A DNA stretch of 64,000 nt, taken from Bacteroidia bacterium (GTDB lineage: Bacteria > Bacteroidota > Bacteroidia > Chitinophagales > Saprospiraceae). The first letter of the stretch is position 1. The number at the start of each line of letters is the position of its first letter. Positions 1-8,851 of this stretch are shown here, piece by piece. The notes under the pieces were generated by a model. It did not search any database, had not been told where the DNA came from, and saw only the letters and a list, made by a program, of their open reading frames with translations. Made by a program: the position numbers and the translations under genes. The DNA is taken from NCBI GenBank assembly GCA_030426765.1, contig JAUHXV010000006.1:47310-111309 (forward strand), given 5' to 3'.

Positions 1-1
1 A

Positions 2-1078
2 GACGCTCGTATGAACCAAATCCTCGCCTACATGAATAATGACCGAAAACTCTTTCAGGAAGTGTACGGTCAGACGGTAAGCGAGATGCGCGAACAGGTA
101 AAGGAAGATATGCTTCGAAAGCTGCTGGGTGATCGCATGCAGGCAGAAGTCATGAGCAATGCGGAAGTGACTCCGGCGGATGTACTCACTTTTTATAAGG
201 GTATTCCAAAAGACAGCCTTCCGTACTTTAACGCGGAAGTAGAGCTTGCGGAGATCGTTATTTTCCCTCAGGTGAATGAAGAAGAGAGAGAAAAGGCGCT
301 GGAAAAAATCGGAAAAATAAAAGCGGAGTTAAAAGAGGGAGCCGACTTTGCCACGCTGGCACGCAGATATTCTGAAGATGGGAGCGGATCGCAAGGTGGA
401 GATCTAGGCTGGACGACGAGAGGCAGTTTTGTGCCGGAGTTTGAAGCCGCTGCTTTTCAGCTTGAGATCAACAGTACCTCAGACATCATCGAGACAGATT
501 TCGGGTATCACCTGATACAACTTCTTGAGCGTCGAGGTAATTCCATTCACACCCGACACATCCTCATCAGACCCAGAATCACACCCGATGACCTGAAGCA
601 GACCCGGGACCTTCTCGATTCCATCCGGATCATGATCCTGAATGACGAAATTTCCTTTGCCAACGCGGTAGCTAAATACGGAGATAGCCGTGTGCAGAGT
701 TATTCGAACAACGGCCGTATGATCAACCCAAAAACAAATAATACCTTTTTTGAAACAGGCGATGTCGACAGTGAAATATTTTTCAGTATCGATACCCTGG
801 ATGTCTGGGGGATCACACCACCAATTGAGTACCGCACGCCCATCGGCGATTACTCCTATAAGATCGTTCAGCTACAGGGCAGGACGCCTCCGCATCAGGC
901 CAATCTGAAACAGGACTACAGCCGCATTCAGGCAGCCGCGCGTGAAAGTAAACGGAGTGTTGCGTTTGCAGAATGGGTCGACAAGCAGATTCCCCATACC
1001 TATATTTTGATCGACCCGCAATATCAGTATTGTGAATCCATTGACCGCTGGCAAGCGGAGTGGATGACCAACCGATAA
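2..1078 (+). CDS. Periplasmic SurA-like peptidyl-prolyl isomerase (5' partial)
   Basis: The reading frame is open to the left edge, so the N-terminus, including any signal peptide, lies outside the window. The visible 358 residues hold a typical parvulin (PpiC) domain, with the GADFATLARRYSEDG helix followed by GGDLGW and the FGYHLIQL strand, and a second, more diverged parvulin-like domain that starts at the HTRHILIR strand. Two parvulin domains after a helical N-terminal segment is the SurA arrangement. The family catalyses prolyl isomerisation and chaperones outer-membrane proteins in the periplasm. The next gene is on the other strand, so this is the last gene of its transcription unit. 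The family call is secure; whether it is the functional SurA or one of several paralogues cannot be told here. Confidence 0.85.
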   Translation, partial: DARMNQILAYMNNDRKLFQEVYGQTVSEMREQVKEDMLRKLLGDRMQAEVMSNAEVTPADVLTFYKGIPKDSLPYFNAEVELAEIVIFPQVNEEEREKALEKIGKIKAELKEGADFATLARRYSEDGSGSQGGDLGWTTRGSFVPEFEAAAFQLEINSTSDIIETDFGYHLIQLLERRGNSIHTRHILIRPRITPDDLKQTRDLLDSIRIMILNDEISFANAVAKYGDSRVQSYSNNGRMINPKTNNTFFETGDVDSEIFFSIDTLDVWGITPPIEYRTPIGDYSYKIVQLQGRTPPHQANLKQDYSRIQAAARESKRSVAFAEWVDKQIPHTYILIDPQYQYCESIDRWQAEWMTNR

Positions 1079-1125
1079 TGGATACCGCCTGAATGAATAT
1101 TCTTAGTCAGAATTTTTGTTCCGGC

Positions 1126-1890
1126 TTACTGAACGACCAATTTTATACTCTGAATTTCTCCCGTTTTGGTGGTAGCAGAAAGTACATACATACCCGGTGG
1201 CAATGCTTCAGCATGTACGGTTTGTCTGCCTTCTCTGATTTCAATATCCCGAACAGTAAACACCGCCTTACCTTGCATATCGCGAAGAGAGAAAGAAAGA
1301 TAGGTCGCTTGTTGAGCAGTAAATGCAAGTGTTCCTGAAGCGCTGAGGAAGACATCCGTCAATACCTCAAAGGTCTGCTCTGCTTCTTGTGTGGACGTGG
1401 TTTCAAAGAGGATAGACATTCCCTGATTGCAATCATCATAGATGACGAGTTCTGAGAGATAGAAATTGCCCATCTCATCATTTACGATAAACTCGTAGAA
1501 GTCCTGCGATGTTTCGAAGCAAAGATCAGAACCATCTCCTTCGATCAGGTCAAAAACAATTTGAAATGCGACTGTACTTTCGGTAAAATCCTCGGGCACA
1601 AGATCAAAGTCCAGCCATACGGAAATGAGATCTCCGGATTGTGGTTCATTAAAACTATTTGATGAAAGGCCCTCCAAAATCGGATTGCGGATTTCTTTAA
1701 AAGACATTTTTGAACCGTCAAAATTCATATTAAACTGCCATCCGACAATATTGACAAAATCATCAAAAACAAAGTCATAGATTTTCTCGGTGTCCGTGAC
1801 TTCGGATAGTTCTACGCCAAATTCAATCGTGTGCTGCGCAAAAATCAAATTGGCCGAAATAAGAATGGGGAGGATCAATAGTTTTTTCAT
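1126..1890 (-). CDS. Secreted cohesin-like domain protein with T9SS C-terminal sorting domain
   Basis: The frame is open to 2004, but the start at 1890 gives a clean signal peptide (MKKLLILPILISANLIFAQ) and is preferred; it yields 254 residues. The mature part begins with an all-beta region of about 140 residues (WQFNMNFDGSKMSF, then VAFQIVFDLIEG) that resembles cohesin-like or carbohydrate-binding beta sandwiches. The last 75 residues, with LRDMQGKAV, LPPGMYVLSA and the KLVVQ end, are a type IX secretion sorting tail, which is cleaved as the protein is anchored at or released from the cell surface. The partner or ligand is unknown. It stands alone between convergent and divergent neighbours. 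Confidence 0.7.
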   Translation of the reverse strand: MKKLLILPILISANLIFAQHTIEFGVELSEVTDTEKIYDFVFDDFVNIVGWQFNMNFDGSKMSFKEIRNPILEGLSSNSFNEPQSGDLISVWLDFDLVPEDFTESTVAFQIVFDLIEGDGSDLCFETSQDFYEFIVNDEMGNFYLSELVIYDDCNQGMSILFETTSTQEAEQTFEVLTDVFLSASGTLAFTAQQATYLSFSLRDMQGKAVFTVRDIEIREGRQTVHAEALPPGMYVLSATTKTGEIQSIKLVVQ

Positions 1891-2111
1891 AGTGTTCATA
1901 TGTCTGAAGATTATGGATATAATCATTTTGTCAGAAAGCTGACTTTTTAAAGATAGTGCATATAAAAGAATCCTGATCAATGCAGGGTTATGTATAGGCA
2001 TCATGCAGGGAGTAGAATTTTATCCTGCGGAAAAGTTGCATATATATATATATAGCTTGAGGCTTCCTGATGATAAGCGTTCAGTTTTTTATTACGCCTT
2101 AATGCTTCTGT

Positions 2112-3902
2112 ATGAAGTCCTCACATGCCCTGATGGCTATTGCTTTAATCTGGTTGTGTATGGGCGCAGTGTTTTATCCTAAATGGAATAAAGCCTACAC
2201 TGAAGCGACAATTTCCTGGGATGTCAGTGGGTACTATCATTACCTGCCGGCCATTTTTATTTATAAGGATATCCGACACCAGGAATGGATGCATGCCATC
2301 AATGCGCAGTATCTGCCTTCAACGGCCTATGACCAGGCCTTTGGCCATCACGATTCCGGGCATAAGGTGAACAAATACGCCATAGGCCAGGCGGTGCTGT
2401 ATACACCATTTTTTCTGATCGCTCATGCCTACGCCAGCCTTTCAACTCATTATCCGGCGGATGGGTATAGTCGGCCCTACCAGGTTGCGCTTTGGTTGGG
2501 CAGCCTCCTGTTTTCCATTCTGGGTTTGATCCTCCTGCGGAAATTACTGCTGATTTATTTTGAAGATAGGGTGGTATTGTTGACCCTTTTGGCCCTCGCA
2601 CTTGGCACCCATTGGCTGGAGTATGCGGCGATCACCAATGCCATGAATCACGGCTGGCTGTTTACACTGATGTGCGTTCTGGTGTTAAGTAGTATTCGCT
2701 TTTACAAACAACAAGATCTCGTCTCTGTATTGGGTATCGGTTGTTCATTAGGCCTTGCCAGTCTCACCCGACCCACAGAGATCATTTGGTTGTTTGTCCC
2801 CTTGCTCTGGGGAATGACAAACCTGAAGGCAAGAATAAATTTTCTGGGTAAGCATTGGAAGAAAGTTTTTCTTGCGATCTGCCTGACCTTGTCGATTGGA
2901 TTCATTCAGCTCATCTATTGGAAGTATGCTTCAGGTGAATGGATCGTGTACTCGTATGGTGATCAGGGATTCCAGTGGTTGAATCCCAGGATACGGGAAG
3001 GATTGGTGGGCGTGAGAATTGGTTGGTGGACATACACACCACTGATGCTTATAGCCATGTTTGGATGGTATGGCTTGTATAAAAAATACCCTTCGGTTTT
3101 CTGGCCCTGCTTTATTGTTTTTATTCTCGCCCTGTATATCACGTTGAGCTGGTCTCATTTTGACGGTGGTGGTGGGCTTGGCCAACGAAATCTTATCCAG
3201 ATATATCCGCTGATGGCATTTCCACTGGCTGTAGTGGTCGGGTGGTTTGTGGAAAATAAAATGCGGTTTTGGATACTCATATGCCTGCTGATCGCGAATG
3301 TGTATTACAACGCATGGTGGATCCACCAGGCCCATAAAGGCGGCTTTTTTAAGGCCGGGCAAACAACCACACCGTATTTTATGCGTGTTGTTGGGCGACT
3401 TAATCCGGACAGGGATTTATTCAAGTTGCTCGACACTGATGAGTACTTCCATGGAGAGCCTGCTGAATTAGTGACAGTTCTGAAGAATGATTTTGAAGCA
3501 GATACAACAATTCATACCATACAATGGCCGGGAGGAAGCACTGCGGTATTTCTACATGCGGAAAATCAGATGTATGGCCCTCTTGATATTCCGATTGCGA
3601 ATCATTCCGCCCACGATTGGCTGCGTATCGAAGCAGACTTTATGATTACAAGCAGAGAGTGGACATTCTGGAAGTATTCCCAATGGATCGTTCGTTTTTT
3701 CAATGGCGAAGAAGTGATTAAATCCAGCGCTATCCGGTTACAGCGCCTTATCCCGGTGGATCACCAACTCACATCTATCTATTTTGATGTTAAAATACCC
3801 GAGGAAAATTTTGATCGGTGCACACTGACGTTATGGAATTCAGAATCCCCCGGACAGATTCTGATGGACGACCTTGTGATCAGCACCTTCAGTGGGAATT
3901 AG
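2112..3902 (+). CDS. Polytopic membrane protein of the GT-C glycosyltransferase type
   Basis: This 596-residue protein has about ten to twelve hydrophobic segments up to residue 420 and then a soluble tail of about 170 residues. Near the N-terminus the first loop carries WDVSGYYHYLPA, with an acidic residue where GT-C enzymes (ArnT/PMT-like) keep their catalytic aspartate, and the NAMNHG and SLTRPTEIIW motifs resemble family-39 relatives. Such enzymes move a sugar from a polyprenyl-phosphate donor to an acceptor on the outer face of the inner membrane. The C-terminal tail looks like a beta sandwich and ends in ILMDDLVISTF. The same layout recurs in the protein at 24800-27043. Donor and acceptor are unknown. 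Confidence 0.6.
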   Translation: MKSSHALMAIALIWLCMGAVFYPKWNKAYTEATISWDVSGYYHYLPAIFIYKDIRHQEWMHAINAQYLPSTAYDQAFGHHDSGHKVNKYAIGQAVLYTPFFLIAHAYASLSTHYPADGYSRPYQVALWLGSLLFSILGLILLRKLLLIYFEDRVVLLTLLALALGTHWLEYAAITNAMNHGWLFTLMCVLVLSSIRFYKQQDLVSVLGIGCSLGLASLTRPTEIIWLFVPLLWGMTNLKARINFLGKHWKKVFLAICLTLSIGFIQLIYWKYASGEWIVYSYGDQGFQWLNPRIREGLVGVRIGWWTYTPLMLIAMFGWYGLYKKYPSVFWPCFIVFILALYITLSWSHFDGGGGLGQRNLIQIYPLMAFPLAVVVGWFVENKMRFWILICLLIANVYYNAWWIHQAHKGGFFKAGQTTTPYFMRVVGRLNPDRDLFKLLDTDEYFHGEPAELVTVLKNDFEADTTIHTIQWPGGSTAVFLHAENQMYGPLDIPIANHSAHDWLRIEADFMITSREWTFWKYSQWIVRFFNGEEVIKSSAIRLQRLIPVDHQLTSIYFDVKIPEENFDRCTLTLWNSESPGQILMDDLVISTFSGN

Positions 3903-3917
3903 GAGCATGGAGCATGG

Positions 3918-4125
3918 GGCAAGGAGCAATCTGTGACAAAGCGTAGGGAGATAAATCCATATCTGTCTCAAGGAAAGCATCCCCTTTTTCCAAAGGACTG
4001 CGCCTTCTGGACAAGCGAGGGGGATCACGCGCAGCGTGAGGGGGTTCTTCGTGACACAGAAAGGACAGTATCAAGTGAGCGGATCTCCTTCGCTAAAGCT
4101 ACGGCGACTGAAAGGCAAGGAGCAA
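3918..4125 (+). repeat. About 184-bp insertion bounded by a 12-bp direct duplication
   Basis: The string GGCAAGGAGCAA occurs at 3918-3929 and again at 4114-4125. In the second genomic copy of the surrounding repeat (34850-35013, opposite strand) the equivalent string occurs once and is continuous with the hairpin part. The simplest reading is that a small element (3930-4113) entered the repeat and duplicated 12 bp of target. The insert holds a GC-rich inverted repeat around 4018-4045 and no plausible gene. Confidence 0.4.
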
Positions 4126-4283
4126 GGGGTGATATTTCTGGTCGCCCTTCAGCGCGTGACCATCTTTGAGAAAGGTTTAAAAAATTTATCCCGATGCATT
4201 GGGAACCCCGTGCTTTAGCTCGGGGATCATGGGAAAAACCACGTTCTCTCTTCCTCTCTTCCTCTTTTCCTCTTTTCCGCCCA
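4114..4283 (+). repeat. Composite REP-like repeat, copy 1
   Basis: It contains two hairpins: 4140-4161 (GGTC...GACC, apex TTCA) and 4206-4225 (CCCCG...CGGGG, apex TTTA), then a polypyrimidine tract and CCGCCC. A second copy with the same order of parts lies on the opposite strand at 34850-35013. Hairpins with short apical loops, scattered between genes, are typical of REP elements mobilised in trans by a RAYT transposase; no such transposase is in this window. The ORFs that cross it are not genes. Confidence 0.65.
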
Positions 4284-4426
4284 AAACATGTGTTGAGCAT
4301 GTAGCAACTTGGTGATTAGTGGGACGGCGCAACCCCTGGCCCCTGTTTTTCTACATTTCATTTCGAAAATCCCGGGGAGGCTTACCCGCTGAAGGGCAGA
4401 GTGCGAAGGGTAAACTTGAGTTAACT

Positions 4427-4476
4427 TTCCTTTTTCTCTTTTCCCTCTCTTCCTCTTTTCCGCCCAAAACATGTGT
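4427..4476 (+). repeat. Second copy of the polypyrimidine/CCGCCC segment
   Basis: A pyrimidine-only run followed by CCGCCCAAAACATGTGT repeats the end of the unit at 4244-4292. The two share the last 30 or so bases almost exactly. Together with copy 1 it fills the 3903-4586 gap, which holds no credible gene. Confidence 0.55.
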
Positions 4477-4586
4477 GGACCATGATCCCGCTGTTGACGG
4501 AGGTCATTTAGCGGACAGCGAAGGACTGTGAAAATCACCAGAAATTTTGGGAATCAAAAGAATTGTGGGCTTGGAGAGAAAAAAAG

Positions 4587-4622
4587 AAGACCGATCCTAA
4601 CCCCCCTGTTTGGACCGGTCTT
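4587..4622. terminator. Strong hairpin, terminator-like on the minus strand
   Basis: An 11-bp inverted repeat with one mismatch (AAGACCGATCC / GGACCGGTCTT) encloses a 14-base loop. On the minus strand it is followed by a U-rich run (complement of AGAGAAAAAAAGAAGA), as in an intrinsic terminator; on the plus strand it is not. It may shield htpG from transcription, but its natural direction is unclear. Confidence 0.4.
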
Positions 4623-4693
4623 AATGAGGTAATCGACATTTGATCATCTCTATTGATCTCAATTACTGCACATACAATGCCAAACTTGCACTG

Positions 4694-4717
4694 AAATGAC
4701 GCTGAAAACCGTCATTT
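4694..4717. promoter_or_regulatory. Inverted repeat upstream of the htpG promoter, possible activator site
   Basis: AAATGACG and CGTCATTT form perfect 8-bp arms around an 8-base spacer, ending 18 bp before the -24-like element. Position and symmetry suit an enhancer-binding-protein site for a sigma54-type promoter; the protein is unknown. Confidence 0.4.
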
Positions 4718-4734
4718 TGACAGGATCGGGCGGG

Positions 4735-4749
4735 TGGCACGCCTTTTGA
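4735..4749 (+). promoter_or_regulatory. sigma54-like -24/-12 promoter of htpG
   Basis: TGGCACG, four bases, then TTGA. The GG (4736-4737) and the G at 4748 have the GG-N10-G spacing of sigma54 promoters, but the -12 dinucleotide is GA instead of GC. Initiation would fall near 4760, about 30 bases before the start codon at 4792. No TAnnTTTG housekeeping box is visible between it and the gene. Confidence 0.5.
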
Positions 4750-4791
4750 CAAAGAGGGGTGTAATCGTTAAGTATTAAAAATCAAGTAGTT

Positions 4792-6660
4792 ATGACTAAA
4801 GGCAATATATCGGTGCAAACCGAAAATATTTTCCCCATTATTAAGAAATTTCTCTACTCTGACCACGAAATATTCCTTAGAGAGCTGATTTCCAATGCCG
4901 TGGACGCTACTTCCAAGCTTTCCGCCATCGCTACTTCAGGCGAAATGGACAGCGAACTAGGCGACCTGACGATCCACGTCAGCGTGGATAAAAAAGCCGG
5001 CACCATCACCATCAGTGACCGCGGGATTGGAATGACAGAGGCTGAGGTCAAAAAATACCTCAACCAACTCGCACTCAGTAGCGCTGAAGAATTTGTCAAA
5101 AAGTACCAGGGTAAAACGAATATCATCGGACATTTCGGTCTCGGATTTTATTCCGCCTTTATGGTGGCCGACAAAGTCGAGGTGATCACCCGCACGTATA
5201 AAAAAACTCCGAAAGCTGTCCATTGGGTATGCGAAGGCAATCCGGAATATGAGATGGAAGAACACGATCGCAAAGAACGCGGTACGGATATCATCCTCCA
5301 TATCAGCGATGACAGCAAAGAGTTTTTGGAGAAAGATCGGATCGAAGGACTCCTGAAAAAATATTGCAGCTTTCTGCCCTATCCCATCCAGATGGGTATG
5401 CGCACCGATATCTCCTGGGAAGGGGAAGGCGAAGACAGAAAGAAAATCGAAACGGAAGTTCCGAATATCATCAACGACACAGACCCGCTCTGGAAGCGCA
5501 AACCCGGAAAGCTGAAAGACCAGGACTATCTTGATTTTTACAAGCAACTGTATCCGATGTCTCCGGAACCCATGTTTTGGATTCATCTCAACATTGATTA
5601 CCCGTTTAACCTGACCGGCGTACTTTACTTCCCTAAAATCGGAAATCAGTTTGAGCTGCAGAAAAACAAAATTCACCTCTACAGCAATCAGGTGTATGTC
5701 ACGGATGAAGTGAAAGAAATTGTGCCTGAGTTTCTGACCTTGCTCCATGGTGTCATCGACAGCCCGGATATTCCGCTCAACGTGTCAAGAAGCTATCTGC
5801 AGAGCGATGCCAATGTCAAAAAGATCACCGGTTACCTTACTAAAAAAGTGGCTGAGCGTCTCGCGAAACTATTTAAGGATGACAGAGCTGAATTTGAAAA
5901 GAAATGGGACGACATCGGCGTATTCGTTAAGTACGGAATGATCACGGACGAGAAGTTTGAAGAGAAGGCCCGCACGTTTGTTGTCATGAAAAATACAGAA
6001 GGCAAATTCTTCACGCTCGAAGAATACATGGAAAAGATCAAAGCCAACCAGGTGGATAAGCACGATCGCACCATTGCCTTGTACACACCCTCTCCTGAAG
6101 CCCATACATCGTATATCAAGCAAGCCACGGATATGGGGTATGATGTTCTGCATCTCGACCATATGATCGACAATCACTTCATCCAACACATGGAGCATAA
6201 AGGGGATGGCGTAACCTTTGTGCGTGTGGATTCAGATACACCCGATCAACTGATCCAGAAAGAAGAGAAGACAGAATCTGTATTGAGTGAAAAAGAGCAG
6301 GAGAAAGTCAAGGAGTTGTTCTCTACATTACCCGGTGTTGCAGCACATCAGCTCATCATACGTCCGATGGCGTCTACCGGTCATCCGGTGTTGATCACAC
6401 GCCCGGAGTTTATGCGACGCATGCAGGAGATGCAGGCGATGCAGGGTATGAACGGGATGGATATGTTTGACAACAACTACCAGGTGATCGTCAACGCCAA
6501 TCATCCACTCGTGGCTGAGAAACTCATCAATATGCGAAGTGCGGAAAAGAAAGAAAAGTTTGCCGGATACCTTCTTCGATTGGCGAAGCTCAACCAGGGC
6601 ATGCTAAAAGGGGAGGAGATGGATGCTTTTATTTCCGATAGCATTGAGTTTCTCTCATAA
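4792..6660 (+). CDS. htpG: Molecular chaperone HtpG (Hsp90)
   Basis: The 622-residue protein is a full-length bacterial Hsp90, an ATP-driven dimeric cytosolic chaperone. The N-terminal GHKL ATPase domain shows FLRELISNAVDA with the catalytic Glu and Mg-binding Asn, then DRGIGM, then the ATP-lid GHFGLGFYSAFMVA. The middle domain has the conserved LNVSRSYLQSD segment. The C-terminal dimerisation domain follows and carries a Met/Gln-rich stretch (MQEMQAMQGMNGMDMF), an ordinary variation. The start ATG is preceded by an AT-rich leader without Shine-Dalgarno, as is usual in Bacteroidota. A sigma54-like promoter precedes it and an intrinsic terminator follows, so it appears monocistronic and stress-controlled. 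Confidence 0.98.
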   Translation: MTKGNISVQTENIFPIIKKFLYSDHEIFLRELISNAVDATSKLSAIATSGEMDSELGDLTIHVSVDKKAGTITISDRGIGMTEAEVKKYLNQLALSSAEEFVKKYQGKTNIIGHFGLGFYSAFMVADKVEVITRTYKKTPKAVHWVCEGNPEYEMEEHDRKERGTDIILHISDDSKEFLEKDRIEGLLKKYCSFLPYPIQMGMRTDISWEGEGEDRKKIETEVPNIINDTDPLWKRKPGKLKDQDYLDFYKQLYPMSPEPMFWIHLNIDYPFNLTGVLYFPKIGNQFELQKNKIHLYSNQVYVTDEVKEIVPEFLTLLHGVIDSPDIPLNVSRSYLQSDANVKKITGYLTKKVAERLAKLFKDDRAEFEKKWDDIGVFVKYGMITDEKFEEKARTFVVMKNTEGKFFTLEEYMEKIKANQVDKHDRTIALYTPSPEAHTSYIKQATDMGYDVLHLDHMIDNHFIQHMEHKGDGVTFVRVDSDTPDQLIQKEEKTESVLSEKEQEKVKELFSTLPGVAAHQLIIRPMASTGHPVLITRPEFMRRMQEMQAMQGMNGMDMFDNNYQVIVNANHPLVAEKLINMRSAEKKEKFAGYLLRLAKLNQGMLKGEEMDAFISDSIEFLS

Positions 6661-6684
6661 TTTTAAAAGCATACACCCAATGAA

Positions 6685-6719
6685 AAATCTCGCGGTGATA
6701 CATCGCGGGATTTTTTTTT
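6685..6719 (+). terminator. Intrinsic terminator of htpG
   Basis: A 10-bp stem (AAATCTCGCG / CGCGGGATTT, one G-U pair) is followed directly by a run of nine T, 25 bases after the htpG stop codon. Confidence 0.85.
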
Positions 6720-6849
6720 GTGCCAACGGCAGAAAAATGAAATGAAATCGGAAGAAAAGTTTTTGGAATGGGAGGCGATGAGCAATTAAAAAGAAAATGT
6801 CACTCCCAAAAAATAATACCACCTGACACAAAACTTGGGGACCTGTTTT

Positions 6850-6927
6850 CTCCTTTTAGTAACTAAAAGGGGAGATTTTGGATGTTATGCAAGGCCACAT
6901 CAAATCTAGAGCCAGGTGGTAACCTGG
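6850..6927. other. Two further hairpins in the htpG / cytochrome peroxidase gap
   Basis: 6852-6870 is CCTTTTAG-TAA-CTAAAAGG and 6912-6927 is CCAGGT-GGTA-ACCTGG, both perfect. They lie in the 368-bp gap between htpG and the convergent gene ending at 7029. No coding potential is seen there. They could be a terminator region for the minus-strand gene or part of a small RNA; nothing decides between these. Confidence 0.35.
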
Positions 6928-7028
6928 ACTCAAATATAATAAACAAATGAAAATTTTTACCATAAATATCCCTTAAAACAGCCCAAAGGCAGCATTATGG
7001 AGGGTCTTTACGTTAAAATTTCCCGTTT

Positions 7029-8156
7029 CTATCGGCTAAATGGGTCGGAAAACCGCTCATCCAGCATATAATTGTCATCCGTCAACGTGTGCAAAAATGC
7101 CACAATAGCGGATTTTTCATTGTCTGTCAGGCCCAGGGTAATGGCATCTCCGGTATCCCAGGACTTGAGCACATCATCCAGATTGGGTGATTTCTGTATG
7201 CCTGTGTTATAATGGTCAAGCACATCCTCCAGCGTGGCAAAACGGCCATCATGCATATACGGGGCAGTCAGGGCTACATTACGCAGTGAAGGGATTTTAA
7301 AGACGCCTACAAGTGCTTCATCAAAAACACCCATACCCACATCTTCATATTCGACATCAAGCCCGATATCCGCGATATCCTGGGCCCAGCCAAAGCCTCC
7401 GCCATTCGGTGGAAAGAAAGGATCAAAAAATCCTCCGCGATCATTAAAATCAGGTCCTGAATGGCAGTTGTAACAAGCTCCTTTTCCAAAGAAAAGATCC
7501 ATTCCCTGCTGTGCCAGTGGAGACAAAGTCTGTCCCAATGCCTGGTGGCGATCCATTTCGCTGTCACATCCGATCATGCTCTTGACAAACTGCGTCATCG
7601 CATTGGCAATTTTATCGGAAGTGACCTCAGGAGAGCCAAATGCTTTTGTAAATAAGTCGCCGTAATAGGGAGCGGCTTCGATTTTGGCCACTAAAAACTC
7701 CATATTCTCCATACCCATTTCCTTATGGTTGCGAACAGGTTCGAGGACCAGATCATCAATGCTGGTGGAGCGACCATCCCAGAACAACAGATCATCATCA
7801 TAGAGATTACTGATGGGAGGTGCATTGCGATCGGTCAACTGATGGTCAATGCCAGTACTCAGTTTTGCCTCATCCGCAAAACCAATGGACTGGCTGTGGC
7901 AGGAGCCACATGATACAGTATTGTCAATGGACAGGATCCTGTCGTAAAACAAGACCCGGCCAAGGGTAGCACCGGCATCTGTGATGCCGAGATCCTGGCC
8001 TTCCATATGGTTGTGCATACCCCCCCATTTGGGCGAGTAGTCATAACTGACTTCAGGAAGGTCAGGGTACACAATTTTCGTTTGAAAGTTATCCTTTTGA
8101 CAGGATATCACCGCGAACAGTAAACAGAGGGACAACAAGGTCAGTAATTGTTTCAT
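7029..8156 (-). CDS. Di-heme cytochrome c peroxidase family lipoprotein (MauG/CcpA type)
   Basis: The 375-residue protein starts with a lipoprotein signal (LLFAVISC, Cys at about 19). It has two CxxCH haem sites: CGSCH near residue 82 and CYNCH near residue 227. The RNAPPISNLYDDDLLFWDGR segment and the C-terminal PSLRNVALTAPYMHDGRF motif are characteristic of bacterial di-haem peroxidases, which reduce hydrogen peroxide with electrons from cytochromes or oxidise partner proteins. The lipid anchor puts it in the periplasm, on the inner or outer membrane. The two genes ending upstream (8195-8848 and 8852-10150) run in the same direction with short gaps, so the three may be co-transcribed. Confidence 0.92.
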   Translation of the reverse strand: MKQLLTLLSLCLLFAVISCQKDNFQTKIVYPDLPEVSYDYSPKWGGMHNHMEGQDLGITDAGATLGRVLFYDRILSIDNTVSCGSCHSQSIGFADEAKLSTGIDHQLTDRNAPPISNLYDDDLLFWDGRSTSIDDLVLEPVRNHKEMGMENMEFLVAKIEAAPYYGDLFTKAFGSPEVTSDKIANAMTQFVKSMIGCDSEMDRHQALGQTLSPLAQQGMDLFFGKGACYNCHSGPDFNDRGGFFDPFFPPNGGGFGWAQDIADIGLDVEYEDVGMGVFDEALVGVFKIPSLRNVALTAPYMHDGRFATLEDVLDHYNTGIQKSPNLDDVLKSWDTGDAITLGLTDNEKSAIVAFLHTLTDDNYMLDERFSDPFSR

Positions 8157-8194
8157 ATCGGGTTTATTTAGTTGATAAGTTAAGGATATAAATT

Positions 8195-8848
8195 TTAAAA
8201 ATGAAATCGCAGGTATAAAGTGCCGGGTTCTACCACCGCAAGACCATCCATCTCAGTCGTTTCTTTTGTATTGTCAAAATCGGGAAAGTTGGTAAAGATC
8301 TGTTGCAATTCTGATCGCGACACCGAGTAAATCAAACTCACATCCAACCCCAGACTAAGCCGAGGATGCAGGTAATACCGAAAATCCATGACCGGGCCAA
8401 GACCGACATTCCACTCCAGACGACGCGTAATCACCTGATCAAAGCCGGTGTCTTTTGAAATGTCTTCTCGTGACCAACCGCCGGGAATTTGCAATCCTGC
8501 GCGTATCTGCCAGTTGCGATTATTAAAAATAATACGCATAAACGCCAGGTGTCCGGAGATAGAAAAGCGGTCAGTCACTTCACTGTCCAGGAATCCATCA
8601 TAGGTCGTATTGGTCAGGTTGTAGTCCGGCCGGAATCCTATTTGCGTGGAATACTTCTGTCCCGAATATTCCAGGGTAATCGCCGGGTAGGATTTATTCT
8701 CGCTATCACCATTGAACAATTCATGCAGAATATCGCCGGTGCTAATACCGATATCCCAGTGAAAAAATCGGGTGCTGTCTGCCTGACCATAGCTCATGGT
8801 GGTGGTCAGCAATAAAAGCAATGCAATATGGAGTGATCGTGTGGCCAT
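8195..8848 (-). CDS. Hypothetical outer-membrane beta-barrel protein
   Basis: This 217-residue protein has a signal peptide (ALLLLLTTTMSYGQ) and then alternating aromatic/polar strands (YSTQIGFRPDYNL, WQIRAGLQIPGGW, PRLSLGLDVSLIYSV) that end in a C-terminal FHF. A terminal Phe after a beta strand is the usual signal for BAM-dependent insertion. This suggests a small barrel of eight to ten strands. No family is recognised. It lies three bases downstream of the lipoprotein gene at 8852-10150 and 38 bases upstream of the peroxidase gene. Confidence 0.6.
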   Translation of the reverse strand: MATRSLHIALLLLLTTTMSYGQADSTRFFHWDIGISTGDILHELFNGDSENKSYPAITLEYSGQKYSTQIGFRPDYNLTNTTYDGFLDSEVTDRFSISGHLAFMRIIFNNRNWQIRAGLQIPGGWSREDISKDTGFDQVITRRLEWNVGLGPVMDFRYYLHPRLSLGLDVSLIYSVSRSELQQIFTNFPDFDNTKETTEMDGLAVVEPGTLYLRFHF

Positions 8849-8851
8849 AGA

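Noticed and set aside
2040..2053. (TA)n run before the GT-C gene as a promoter
   Set aside because: It is only a short alternating tract; no TAnnTTTG or -33 element is aligned with it.
4025..4538. Short ORFs in the 3.9-4.6 kb region
   Set aside because: They are translations of REP hairpins and pyrimidine tracts, with Arg/Lys/Glu-rich or Ser/Phe-rich nonsense sequence.
4957..5748. 263-residue minus-strand ORF inside htpG
   Set aside because: It lies wholly within a strongly conserved gene on the other strand and has no recognisable domain; it is a shadow of codon bias.
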